DNA of 64,000 bases from CAZSNT01 sp964607765 (GTDB lineage Bacteria > Verrucomicrobiota > Lentisphaeria > Oligosphaerales > JABHEG01). The stretch is taken from NCBI GenBank assembly GCA_964607765.1, contig CAZSNT010000012.1:32226-96225 (forward strand). Reading direction: 5' to 3'. Shown piece by piece: positions 18,061-26,963 of this stretch; positions within the stretch are counted from its first letter, which is position 1; each line of letters starts with the position of its first letter. A program made the position numbers and the translations under genes. The notes under the pieces are model-generated. The model worked only from the letters and a program-made list of their open reading frames with translations, was not told where the DNA came from and searched no databases.

Positions 18061-19497
18061 CTACTTCTCCGGTGCGTAGCCGGGGTTGAGTGTCAAGGGC
18101 GGAGCCCCCGTGTCCTTCTCCCAACGGCGCAGTTTCTTGATGAGCTGCTGCGCTCTTTCGGGATGGCTCTCTGTGAGGTCGTGCGCCTCCTTCGGATCAT
18201 CTTCGAGGTTGTAGAGCTCGTACGTTCCGTATTCCACCAGCTCGCGGAGTTTGTAGTTGCCGTCGTAGATGACGTTGCGCCACGGATATACCCACCGCTT
18301 CTTCTTCGGATGATACTGAGCATACTTGGGGTGATAGCAGCAGATCGGGCGCTCCGGCAACCTGTCGACCTTGCCGGTCAAGAGCCCGGCGAGACTCTGG
18401 CCGTCGAGTACGTGGTCGTCCGGGCGCGGCACCCCGGCCAAACCGAGGAAGGTCGGGTACAGGTCAATGTGCGTGATCCGTTCTGTGGACTCGGAGCGCG
18501 GCTTGATCCTCCCGGGCCATCTGAAGATATAGGGGACCCGCATCCCCCCCTCGTAGACGTGCCCTTTCTGTCCACGAAAGCCGCCCGTCAGGGCTGGCGT
18601 GTAGGCGCCGTTATCGGAAGTGAACACCACAACCGTGTTCTCTTCGATACCCATGGTCTTCAGCGCATTCAGGAGCCGTCCCGCACAGTCGTCCAAGTGC
18701 TTGGTCATCGCCGCGACGATCGGTATTCTCTCCGCATTCCGGTCAGGGAAAGCCCTGCCTTCGAGCTTCGTCGTGAAATAGTCGATGTAGTCCTGCCGCG
18801 TCTCGAACGGCGCATGGATCAGAAAGTACGGCATATAGAGGAAGAAGGGCTTGCCGCTCTCCTTGGCATTCTCCATGAACGCGATAGCCAGGCCGGTGTA
18901 GTATTCGGAGAAGTCCATGCCCTCCGGTAGGTCTACGTGGGGATCTGAGCGTTTCACATCGTAGTGGCTCTTGCAGACATAGGCTTCATCGAAGCCCTGA
19001 TGCCGCGGATGCAGATCGCTGTTGTAGTTACCCGCATGCCACTTCCCATACATCGCGGTCGCGTATCCGGCCTGTCTGAAACACTCGGCAAAAGTGGTCT
19101 TCTCCAGGGCCAACCCGGTCAGCTTGGGCACGACGTACTTGATCAGATGCTCCTTGCCGCGATGGTGGTCCATGACGCGGTAGCCGCCTGTGCGCGGGGC
19201 ATATTGGCCGCTCAAGATGGCGATGCGCGAGGGCTGGCAAGTCGGGTGCGAGGCATAGCCGTTGGTGAACTTCATCCCCTCCGAACAGAGCCGGTCCAGG
19301 TTCGGCGTTTCCAGCCAATCCGTGCCATAGCAGCGCAAGCCGCCGTACCCCAAGTCATCGGCCAGGATAAAGACCACATTCGGGCGCTCTTCAGCGCCAA
19401 GCGCACTGGAGCACAGGCATACGCAAGCAGAGAGTACGGAAGCGATCAGTCGTCGCCCAACGGGCGTAAGAAGGTGTTCATTCCGCGTGTGCCTCAT
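18061..19497 (-). CDS. Exported sulfatase (Cys-type, CQPSR)
   Basis: A 478-residue arylsulfatase-A-like enzyme. ATG 19497 has a GGAAGGAA site; the signal peptide includes RRLIASVLSACVCLCSSALG. The chain shows FILADDLGYGG metal ligands, CQPSR (Cys87), GKWHAGNYN, and FTSDNGAYT followed by GGMRVPYIFRWPG. It is a complete single-domain enzyme. It stands between the DUF4450-type gene (104 bases upstream) and the GH95-like gene (9 bases downstream). Regiospecificity cannot be told from sequence by eye. Confidence 0.93.
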   Translation of the reverse strand: MRHTRNEHLLTPVGRRLIASVLSACVCLCSSALGAEERPNVVFILADDLGYGGLRCYGTDWLETPNLDRLCSEGMKFTNGYASHPTCQPSRIAILSGQYAPRTGGYRVMDHHRGKEHLIKYVVPKLTGLALEKTTFAECFRQAGYATAMYGKWHAGNYNSDLHPRHQGFDEAYVCKSHYDVKRSDPHVDLPEGMDFSEYYTGLAIAFMENAKESGKPFFLYMPYFLIHAPFETRQDYIDYFTTKLEGRAFPDRNAERIPIVAAMTKHLDDCAGRLLNALKTMGIEENTVVVFTSDNGAYTPALTGGFRGQKGHVYEGGMRVPYIFRWPGRIKPRSESTERITHIDLYPTFLGLAGVPRPDDHVLDGQSLAGLLTGKVDRLPERPICCYHPKYAQYHPKKKRWVYPWRNVIYDGNYKLRELVEYGTYELYNLEDDPKEAHDLTESHPERAQQLIKKLRRWEKDTGAPPLTLNPGYAPEK

Positions 19498-19601
19498 TGT
19501 GTTCCTTCCTCGGCTATCGCTTTGATTCAAGGTGGTTCGTCTGCCATCCAGCGCAGCGCGAGTCATGGCTGACAGATGAGTGGCCAGACGCTGCATCAGC
19601 C

Positions 19602-22600
19602 TCACAGCCCGTTGCAGGGCAGCAGCGTGATCGCATTGATCCCGAGGACGCCCTCGCTGACGGTGGCTCGAATCTCCACGGTTTTCAGAACACGCGAAGG
19701 ATCACAGGCGACCTTCAGGGCGTTGGCCTGTGCCTTGCACTGGCTTCGATGGCATGGGCTCCACCCTTTGGCCCAGACCAGTTCTCCCAGCTCTACGGAA
19801 ACGCCGTCACGGCTGAATGCCTGGAAGTAGCAGTCGAGGTTGTAGGGCGGGACGAGGGAAACGATATCGGGCTGCCCGGACGCGTAATGCAGCACAATCT
19901 CACCGTTAGGGATGTAGTTCTTGATGGGACTGACATAGTTCTGCATCAACAACCACATCCGCTCGACTTTCTTGCCAAGCGGGATCCGGGCCACGGCTGG
20001 CAGCGGGTACGGCTTGCCCCAGCTGGAAAGAGCCAGGAGGTTCTTTGCCTTACCCTCAACCGATTCGTTACGGCCCTTCAGCAGAAACGCAACCCCGGCG
20101 GGCGTCTCGATCTGTTCCGGTCCCCTGTTCATTCTCGCCGGAACGGTATGCCACCATGAGTGGATGGTGGTTGGGCGCCCGAAATCGGTCTTGAACCGGA
20201 TTTTGTCCACCAGGTCGTGCAGCGTCGTGTTATGGACCGCCGACAGATCCATCATAACCAGCCGGCTCTTCTCTTCAGCCCCGAGCGGGGTCTCTTTGAG
20301 CGCCGGCGCCGTCTCAACCAGAATGGGGTCCGGGAAAGCCTGTGCGGGGCGGCCCTCTTCCCGGGAGGGCAGCTGCAACGTAACCACCGACACTCTTTCC
20401 CGTGCCGTGGTGATTGCCGGCACGCCGAGTTGCGAACGGACCACCTTCACCAAAGGCTCCGGAGTCGTGATTTTCAGGGTAACCCGCCCCCGCTCCCGCG
20501 TATAGGAGTAGCTGAGCATCGGAGAGTGGATCTCCGCCGAGTCCCAGTCGGCAGGAAATGCCGGCGTGATACGGATGCGCCCGTTCTGGATCTCCGGTTC
20601 GATTCCGAAGAGCCCGCGGACGGTGGTGTACACAAGCGGGTCGTCCGAATCAACAAACTCAATCCCGCCGCCGCCACCGCCACTGGTGTTCCCGATGGAG
20701 AAACGGACCCCAGGAGCATCGCTGCGGAAAGACGATAGAACCGCGGTTTTCAAGTAGGGCCACCAAAGATCCGGATCACCACACACCATTCCCGCCAGCG
20801 CGGCCAGGTGAGTGTCGCCGGTCGGCACCCAGTGCACGCTCCAACGCAGCGGCCACCAGTCGCAGTTCATCAGCAACTGAACGCCCTGCTCCCCCTCAAA
20901 CCCATAGTGGGACTCAAGCCAACGCATGGCACGCTGCCCCTTGTCCGCCGGGATCATCCCGTTGATGATGCCCAGATACTGTTCCCAGGTCTGGGGATGT
21001 CCGCGCCACAGGCCTTCCGCCCCGATGGACCCGAGAATGCCCTGCTCCTCGTTCCACAGTTCCTCGAAAGCCTGTTCCTTGACCTTCTCGGCCATCGACT
21101 GATAGCGTTTCCCGGCTTCCCGATCGCCCACTACCCGGGCCATTCTCGCCGCTCGGTCGAGCAGCGCCCATGCCGTCGATGTCGGCGCTGCAGCCTTGGG
21201 CCCCTTCCCGTTGGAGTCGCAGTTCCAATACTCATAGGCGGACTGAAAGAGCCCGTCGCCATCCGGGTCGTTGTTCCTGCATTCCCACTCCGCCGCTTTC
21301 TCAATCCCCGGCCACAGGTCGCGCACGAGCCTCTCGTCACCCGTCCATTCGTAGAGTCGCCAGATGTGATCCACCCAGTAGGGCGTATTGTTCTCGGCGC
21401 GATAGGCATGCAGCGAAGGCGAGATCCAGTTAATGAACCCGTCGTCCCCCTGCATGGCTCCGAGGAAACGCATATGCGTCTTCACTTCCTCCAGGTCGCC
21501 AGCCCACATTCTCCCGTACCATCCCACCGAGATATGGGAATACATGAGCCACTTGAACGTGCTCAGCACCATGCCGGGCCCCATCTGGTGATACTCGCTG
21601 ATGCAGCGTTCGAAATTGACCAGCGCGTTCAGGTAGGGATCGGGCGTCTTGATCTGGAAGCGACTGCGACGCTCATCCCAATACGAGATTGAGCGGATCA
21701 GGACCTTCTCCGGTTCGCGCAGAGCCGTCAGGAACTTCCGCTGCGGATTCAGGGCCCTGCCGATGTAGCAGTCGAACCAGGATCGCTTCATCGCGTCCCG
21801 GGAGTCCTGCCAGGCGCTTGCGGCAGACGTGTCCAAGCGGGACATCATCGCACTCGCCGTGTCTTCGTCATAGTGGGTTACGCCCCAGACGCCGACCAGA
21901 TGATGACACCTTGCCCCCTGCGAACTGCGGAACACGGCAGATTCGCCATGCTTGCCGGTTTCCGTCCGGAACTGCCCAGCCGCATCGCACCCAACATAGA
22001 CGGCGCCCCCGGGAAGCCCCGCCTCCGTCACGAGCGCATGATCTCCCTTCAGTTCGACCCGGTTTTCTCCGCTCTCTTTAGCATCCCAGTGGATGGCGCC
22101 AAAACTCCACTCCAAAGTCACTGGACGGTCAAACTCGACTCGGCACACAAAGCCGTGATGCTCCACTGCCGGAGCCATCACAACGTCAGCACGCCACGCG
22201 TCTTGGGGACCACGGACGGAGTAGCGCGTATATCCCGGGAAGAAGCGGGCCACCGTTCCCTTCTGCTCATGCAACCAGTCGACCTCGCCCCGCACTCCGG
22301 CAACCCCGATCCGCAGTGTCCCCAACGCCGGGGCCGCCTTTGACGCGATCGCATCGTCACGCGGGAACAACGGGAAGCTCCGATCAGCGGCATAGACCCC
22401 TGATCCGGTTGTCGTGAACACGCGGAAAATGGGTAGGTCACCGGTAGCCACGTTGTTTCGCCCGATCGAGATCGTCCGATTGAAAGTCCTTGCGCCTCCC
22501 GTGATGGTGAAACCGCCCTCTTCAATCGGGTCATAGCGCAGTTCAGTCGTCCGACTTACCTGATGCGCGGACCTGCCCAGGAGGATGCTCTGATCGCATG

Positions 22601-22745
22601 TCGGGATCCGCAGTGGGGACACGGGGGCGGGGAGCAGCTCAACCGCTGCTTTCAGTGTCGGCGCTTCTTCGCCCCCAGCGCCAACGGCGCCCCCACCCGC
22701 CCAGACACACAATCCGGCTGCCATCAAAGTTCGTACCTTCCTCAT
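19602..22745 (-). CDS. Large exported six-hairpin glycosidase-like protein (DUF4450-type)
   Basis: A 1047-residue protein with a signal peptide (MRKVRTLMAAGLCVWAGGGA). The start at 22745 has only a weak ribosome site, and the open frame extends further up through the previous gene. The N-terminal beta-region (GGARTFNRTISIGRNNVA..) resembles DUF4450. The middle is an (alpha/alpha)6 glycosidase-like barrel with WVDHIWRLYEWTGDERLV, NDPDGDGLFQSAYEYW and NCDWWPLRW. The C-terminal 250 residues form a separate beta-rich domain. Such proteins occur in glycan loci but I know of no proven reaction. A glycine run (TSGGGGGGIE) lies near the barrel's end. It is 37 bases downstream of a cytoplasmic sulfatase gene. 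Confidence 0.7.
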   Translation of the reverse strand: MRKVRTLMAAGLCVWAGGGAVGAGGEEAPTLKAAVELLPAPVSPLRIPTCDQSILLGRSAHQVSRTTELRYDPIEEGGFTITGGARTFNRTISIGRNNVATGDLPIFRVFTTTGSGVYAADRSFPLFPRDDAIASKAAPALGTLRIGVAGVRGEVDWLHEQKGTVARFFPGYTRYSVRGPQDAWRADVVMAPAVEHHGFVCRVEFDRPVTLEWSFGAIHWDAKESGENRVELKGDHALVTEAGLPGGAVYVGCDAAGQFRTETGKHGESAVFRSSQGARCHHLVGVWGVTHYDEDTASAMMSRLDTSAASAWQDSRDAMKRSWFDCYIGRALNPQRKFLTALREPEKVLIRSISYWDERRSRFQIKTPDPYLNALVNFERCISEYHQMGPGMVLSTFKWLMYSHISVGWYGRMWAGDLEEVKTHMRFLGAMQGDDGFINWISPSLHAYRAENNTPYWVDHIWRLYEWTGDERLVRDLWPGIEKAAEWECRNNDPDGDGLFQSAYEYWNCDSNGKGPKAAAPTSTAWALLDRAARMARVVGDREAGKRYQSMAEKVKEQAFEELWNEEQGILGSIGAEGLWRGHPQTWEQYLGIINGMIPADKGQRAMRWLESHYGFEGEQGVQLLMNCDWWPLRWSVHWVPTGDTHLAALAGMVCGDPDLWWPYLKTAVLSSFRSDAPGVRFSIGNTSGGGGGGIEFVDSDDPLVYTTVRGLFGIEPEIQNGRIRITPAFPADWDSAEIHSPMLSYSYTRERGRVTLKITTPEPLVKVVRSQLGVPAITTARERVSVVTLQLPSREEGRPAQAFPDPILVETAPALKETPLGAEEKSRLVMMDLSAVHNTTLHDLVDKIRFKTDFGRPTTIHSWWHTVPARMNRGPEQIETPAGVAFLLKGRNESVEGKAKNLLALSSWGKPYPLPAVARIPLGKKVERMWLLMQNYVSPIKNYIPNGEIVLHYASGQPDIVSLVPPYNLDCYFQAFSRDGVSVELGELVWAKGWSPCHRSQCKAQANALKVACDPSRVLKTVEIRATVSEGVLGINAITLLPCNGL

Positions 22746-22782
22746 GGGCCACTTGTCCCTGTCCACGTTCCGTGGCGACCAG

Positions 22783-24096
22783 TCATTGTTTGTCTGCTCT
22801 GCGTTTGCCCAGTCCATCGGTGCGAGCGGCTGTCCGGTCGCGCGGCGCCGCCGAGTGGGCCAGCCCGGCTTCCCACTCACGCAGCCAAGCGCGATGCTGT
22901 TCCAGAATGGAGGAGTTGGCCTCGTCCCGGGCCAAGTTGTGTTGCTCCAGCGGATCCTCGATGAGGTCGAACAACTGCTCGTGTCCATCCTCCTCGAAGC
23001 GGATGTACTTGTGGCGTCGACTACGGATTACGCGCGACACGGCGATGTGGGAGGTCTCGGTGCAGACGAACTCGCGTTGCGCCAGGTCCTCGGCCAACAG
23101 ACTCTTGCCGCGAAGTGCCGACGGGATCTCGGCCCCCGCGAGAGAGCAGACCGTGGGGAAGATGTCGAGCCCGGAGACGAGCGACTCGTCCACCACGCCT
23201 TCGGGCAGTCCCCCGGGCCAAGACACAATCACCGGCGTGCAGGCGGCTTCGTCGTACGGCACGGACTTGTCGGTGAGTGCATGGTGCCCGGCATTCTCGC
23301 CGTGGTCAGTGGTGTAGATGACGACGGTGTTGTCGCGCAGGCCGGTCTCCTCAAGGACTTGCAGCAGGCGGCCAAGCTCGGCATCGACCATCTCGATCTG
23401 GCGGTGATAGGCCCAGCGGTAGTAGCGCCAGGCCTGCTCATCCCACTGGTGTCTGCCGGGTGGAATGTTGGCCCGGAAACGCTGAATACTCTCCGGCTCG
23501 TCATTGTCGAACTCACTGAGATTGGCGGGCGCCGCGGGCAGTTCGTCGTTCAGCCAGGGATACGGCATGTCCTCGGCAGAGCTGTGCTGGAAGTTCTTCC
23601 AGCCACAGATGTCATGGGGCTGCTGGTAGGAGACAGTCAGGAAGAACGGCTCGGTTGTGTCGTGGTTACGGAGGAAGCCTTCTACCGTCATGGTGATCGC
23701 GGGGTCGGAGAAGTTGCCGTCGCAGTTGGAGCCCGTGCAGAGGACATCGAAGCCGGGCAAGTCGTAGACCATGCAATGCCCTACATGCCACTTGCCGGCG
23801 TAGTAGCTGCGGTAACCCGCGTTGGCCAGGCGTTCGCTGACCAGCTCGACGGGAACCTGGAAGTCGGTTCCGTTATAGCTGGTTCCCAACTCGCTGGGCA
23901 TACGTCCGGTGAAGAACGAGCTGCGCGCCGGGCCGCAGATCGGATTGGTGGCGTAGGCGTTGGGGAAACGCGTTCCTTCGGCCGCCAGCTTGCGGATAGC
24001 GGGGACGTGGAGGTCCTCGTTGGTCGCGGGATCGAAGCTGGCGTAGTGCTGCTGGTCACTGAAGACAAACAGGATGTTGGGGCGTTGGCTGCTCAT
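22783..24096 (-). CDS. Cytoplasmic sulfatase (Cys-type, CGPAR)
   Basis: A 437-residue sulfatase starting directly with MSSQRPNILFVFSDQQ, without a signal peptide. The nucleophile motif is CGPAR (Cys54), within the CxPxR consensus though most neighbours have Ser at the fourth position. The usual DD metal pair is FSDQQ, as in choline-sulfatase-like enzymes and some GAG sulfatases. It has YYAGKWHVG, YTTDHGENAGHH and an acidic, Arg-rich tail. The ATG overlaps the TGA of the upstream hypothetical gene (ATGA), so translation is coupled. It should act on sulfated oligosaccharides after uptake. Confidence 0.92.
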   Translation of the reverse strand: MSSQRPNILFVFSDQQHYASFDPATNEDLHVPAIRKLAAEGTRFPNAYATNPICGPARSSFFTGRMPSELGTSYNGTDFQVPVELVSERLANAGYRSYYAGKWHVGHCMVYDLPGFDVLCTGSNCDGNFSDPAITMTVEGFLRNHDTTEPFFLTVSYQQPHDICGWKNFQHSSAEDMPYPWLNDELPAAPANLSEFDNDEPESIQRFRANIPPGRHQWDEQAWRYYRWAYHRQIEMVDAELGRLLQVLEETGLRDNTVVIYTTDHGENAGHHALTDKSVPYDEAACTPVIVSWPGGLPEGVVDESLVSGLDIFPTVCSLAGAEIPSALRGKSLLAEDLAQREFVCTETSHIAVSRVIRSRRHKYIRFEEDGHEQLFDLIEDPLEQHNLARDEANSSILEQHRAWLREWEAGLAHSAAPRDRTAARTDGLGKRRADKQ

Positions 24097-24956
24097 ACTT
24101 CATTCTCGTTCGGGGTGGGGTAGACGACGCCGTGGGCTTCGTGGGCTGCGATCTTCGCATCGGCATCATCGTCCAGGATAAAAACCTTGCTGCCGTTGAC
24201 CACGGCCACGATCCAGCCGGCCTCGTCGCGCCAGAACTCGTACGGCAGGTTGCCGCGGCCGAAGAGCACGACGCTCTCCAGGGCGCCGGTTGCGGCGTCG
24301 AACAGCTGCTTGCTGTCGGACACGGCATGGAGCGTGTAGCCGGGCTTGAGGTGAAGGCCGTTTTCCCACAGGTCAAAGCCGGCTTCGGGCAGTCGACCGT
24401 TCCGCTGGAGCAGCTCGAAGATCCCCCAATTGGTGCTCAGGGGGCCGGTGCATTCACGAAAGCGCCAGCTCGGGTCCGGCTCATTGAAAGGGGTGTCCCC
24501 GGCTGCGGCGCGCCGGTGCAGCCACCCGTCGCGGAAGAAGCCGCGCTCGCGGAAGACCGTGTCGACGCGCTCGTGCAGGGCGCTGCGGGTCGCGTCGAAA
24601 TGGGAGTACACACTCCGCAACTCCCAGTCGATCGGCGTGGCAAACTCATCGGCGAGGCAGCGTTGGTCGATGGTGATCGTAGTGTCGCCCTTGAAATCGT
24701 TGCCCTCTTCCATGAGCACTTTGCGCCGCACCGTCATGGCAAAGCAGTCGGCATCGATGCCGGTCCGGATCACGGAAACAGCGCCGATCTGCCGGTTGAG
24801 ATTGCCGCCTCGCCGGTTCATGGAGACCGAAAGCACGCGGTAGTCGTTTTGCCACGTCTCTCGGCTTGAGTTCCCGCGCGAATAGCTGAACGACTTGAGC
24901 AATCCCAGATCGCGCAGGAGCCAAGGCGTGATGCGGTTGCCGTGAACTGGCTTCAT
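24093..24956 (-). CDS. Unknown protein coupled to a cytoplasmic sulfatase
   Basis: A 287-residue protein with no recognised domain, no signal peptide and no membrane segment. The start at ATG 24956 is set by a strong GGAGGAGAAC site; the frame stays open through the upstream minisatellite only because a 12-bp repeat cannot create stops. The sequence is rich in Trp, Asp and aromatic pairs (DPSWRFRECTGPLSTNWGIF, YEFWRDEAGWIVAVVNG), compatible with a beta-sandwich or carbohydrate-related fold. Its stop overlaps the start of the next sulfatase, so both products are probably made together and may act on the same substrate. Confidence 0.75.
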   Translation of the reverse strand: MKPVHGNRITPWLLRDLGLLKSFSYSRGNSSRETWQNDYRVLSVSMNRRGGNLNRQIGAVSVIRTGIDADCFAMTVRRKVLMEEGNDFKGDTTITIDQRCLADEFATPIDWELRSVYSHFDATRSALHERVDTVFRERGFFRDGWLHRRAAAGDTPFNEPDPSWRFRECTGPLSTNWGIFELLQRNGRLPEAGFDLWENGLHLKPGYTLHAVSDSKQLFDAATGALESVVLFGRGNLPYEFWRDEAGWIVAVVNGSKVFILDDDADAKIAAHEAHGVVYPTPNENEV

Positions 24957-24985
24957 CGTTTGTTCTCCTCCAGCTTCTTGATCCG

Positions 24986-25117
24986 CTCTTAATCCCGCTC
25001 TTAATCCCGCTCTTAATCCCACTCTTAATCCCGCTCTTAATCCCGCTCTTAATCCCGCTCTTAATCCCACTCTTAATCCCACTCTTAATCCCGCTCTTGA
25101 TCCCGCTGTTAATCCAG
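24986..25117. repeat. 12-bp minisatellite (about 11 units)
   Basis: Tandem units of CTCTTAATCCCG (minus strand CGGGATTAAGAG) run from 24986 to 25117 with few substitutions (CCA for CCG, TGATCCC, TGTTAATCCAG at the end). The tract lies in the 5' leader region of the gene starting at 24956, on a 318-base spacer (24957-25274). It has no spacers between units and is not CRISPR. The unit count may vary between strains. Confidence 0.9.
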
Positions 25118-25190
25118 TGCCAATGGCACCCAAAATCCGTCCCTCGCTCCCGCTTCTGCCCACTCCGGCGAGATTGTGCGGCCGTCGAAT

Positions 25191-25304
25191 GGATCAAGAG
25201 CGGGATTAAGAGCGGGATCAAGAGTTCTCATTTCAAGTTGGCCGCTACCCTCGACAAGGTTGGGGAAGCCGTTCTCATCTTTTCATTTCGAGTTGGCCGC
25301 TACC
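25191..25304. repeat. Inverted copies of the 12-bp unit plus a direct repeat
   Basis: At 25191-25224 three units of the same 12-bp repeat appear in the opposite orientation (GGATCAAGAG, CGGGATTAAGAG, CGGGATCAAGAG), so the pair of tracts could fold into a long imperfect hairpin. Just beyond, CATTTC(A/G)AGTTGGCCGCTAC occurs twice (25229-25248 and 25283-25302). The second copy overlaps the last codons of the sulfatase that ends at 25275. Confidence 0.75.
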
Positions 25305-26924
25305 CGCCGAATCCCCCCCAAACTCCCCAAAAGTGCCGGGAAGGGAACGGACGTGGGCGTCCAGCAGACGCTTCATCTCCGCCAGCGTTGCGGCGTGTTC
25401 CGGGCTGGTTGCCAGGTTGTTCTGTTCCCCTGGATCCCTTGAAAGATGGTAAAGCTGATCTTCATCGTAGTAGGCCGGGTACTTGCCCATCGAGCCATGT
25501 TCCGCGTCTCCGCCCCCGGGAATGGCTGAGATGTGGCTGAAGGGATCTTCCGGATTCGTGCTGTGCACCTTCTTGCCGCGTCGTTTCAGGTTGGCGTTGA
25601 CCCGTTCCAGGACCCGTTTACGCTGCGCCAAGGGCATGTTCCTCACCTGATCGGTGTAGCGAAGGGCGAGGTATTTCCAGTCCCCTTTCCGTACGGCCCT
25701 CGTAAACCCCATTTCGAAGTAGAGCGAATTGCGGACCCTGTCCGTTCTGCCCTCCAGCAGCGGGCGGATACTGACTCCGTCAAACGTGTCGGGCTCCACC
25801 GTTCCGCCAGCGAAGTCGATGATGGTTGGGGCAAAATCGACATTCGAGAGCAGCGCTTTGCTGGTGCTTCCGCAAGGGAACCCTCCCCGGCGCCAGATGA
25901 TGCTCGGATTCGTGACGCCTCCCTGGTAGAGCGTGCCTTTGGCTTTCTGGCCGTGGTCGTTGAAGAAGAAGACGATCGTGTTGTCCAGGACGCCGTGGAC
26001 CTTCAGCTGCTCCATCACAGCTGCCACGGCGTCATCCAGCCACAGGAGGTTCTCGCATCCCCATCCACGAATCCCCGCCTGCTGCAATCGCTTTGGCAGC
26101 GAGTCCCGTGGTGGAAGCACGTCTGGGGGAAGGTCAAGAATGCCGTCCGCAGTCACTCTCGGATCAGCTTTCCAGGATCGCGCAGGATCCGTCGGGCCGT
26201 GTGGGATCGTTGACGCAAAATAGAGAAAGAAGGGCTTTTGATGGTAGCGCTTGACGAACTCAACAGCGCCCTCGGCGATCCAGTCCAGGTTGTGGACGGC
26301 GAGTCTCCGCGATCCGTTACCGTCAGGGTTGTTGTGATAGATGCCCGCGGAGTAGTCGAAGCCGGCTTCCGCCATGGTCTTCTTGATCCTGGCTGCGTTG
26401 TCGGCGAGCAGTTTCCGGGTTGCGGCATCCTGCGGATCGGCCTCATACTGTATTTTCTTCCATCCGGGTACCGAGACCACGTGGTTCTTGCCCACGATCC
26501 CCGTAGCGTACCCCAGCTTCTGCAGACGCTTTGGGAGATTGTCCTGCTTTGAGTCGATGTGGGTATTCCACGTCACCACTGTCTGCCCCTGCTCAGAGGC
26601 CTGCGCAGTCAGGGCCCGGCTCGCATAACGTCCGGTCAGGCAGTTGTACCTGCTCGGGGTACAGACAGGAGACACAACGTGCTGTCCGAGGAGAACGGTG
26701 CCCTCGCTGGCCAATCGGTCGATGGTCGGCGTGAAATTCCTCCCTTTCCCTTGCGGGAGGAAGTTGAAATGCCGGGGCAGCATGTCGTCTGCAATGAAGA
26801 AGACGATGTTCGGCGGCCCTTCGGCCCGCTCTGCGGGCGCGGCCGCCACCGCCACCCCGGTGGCAACCGTGCAGGAGACAAACAGCACAGCAAGCAGGAC
26901 TGATGGTAAAGACTGTCGGTTCAT
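25275..26924 (-). CDS. Exported sulfatase (Cys-type, CTPSR)
   Basis: A 549-residue sulfatase with a signal peptide (LPSVLLAVLFVSCTVATGVA) and ATG 26924 behind a strong AGGAGGA site. It has FFIADDM, CTPSR (Cys88), GIVGKNHVVSV, STIPHGPTDP and FFNDHGQKAKGTLYQGG. It is close in overall plan to the sulfatase at 29182-30777, which has the same long insert before the GIYHNNPDGNG / SIYWNNADA segment, so the two are likely paralogues with related substrates. The last eight codons are made from an intergenic direct repeat, suggesting the 3' end was rebuilt by repeat insertion. Confidence 0.93.
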   Translation of the reverse strand: MNRQSLPSVLLAVLFVSCTVATGVAVAAAPAERAEGPPNIVFFIADDMLPRHFNFLPQGKGRNFTPTIDRLASEGTVLLGQHVVSPVCTPSRYNCLTGRYASRALTAQASEQGQTVVTWNTHIDSKQDNLPKRLQKLGYATGIVGKNHVVSVPGWKKIQYEADPQDAATRKLLADNAARIKKTMAEAGFDYSAGIYHNNPDGNGSRRLAVHNLDWIAEGAVEFVKRYHQKPFFLYFASTIPHGPTDPARSWKADPRVTADGILDLPPDVLPPRDSLPKRLQQAGIRGWGCENLLWLDDAVAAVMEQLKVHGVLDNTIVFFFNDHGQKAKGTLYQGGVTNPSIIWRRGGFPCGSTSKALLSNVDFAPTIIDFAGGTVEPDTFDGVSIRPLLEGRTDRVRNSLYFEMGFTRAVRKGDWKYLALRYTDQVRNMPLAQRKRVLERVNANLKRRGKKVHSTNPEDPFSHISAIPGGGDAEHGSMGKYPAYYDEDQLYHLSRDPGEQNNLATSPEHAATLAEMKRLLDAHVRSLPGTFGEFGGDSAGSGQLEMKR

Positions 26925-26963
26925 TGATTCCTCCTCAGGTGAATGATCTGGCCTGGGCGTATT

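Noticed and set aside
24986..25117. Possible CRISPR array
   Set aside because: Units are 12 bp, contiguous, and without spacers; no cas genes are in the window. The same applies to 51551-51615 and 53689-53766.
24957..25163. Repetitive peptide (GLRAGLRVGLRAGLR) as an N-terminal extension of the 287-residue protein
   Set aside because: A strong GGAGGAGAAC site precedes ATG 24956, and the extension is only translation of the 12-bp minisatellite.
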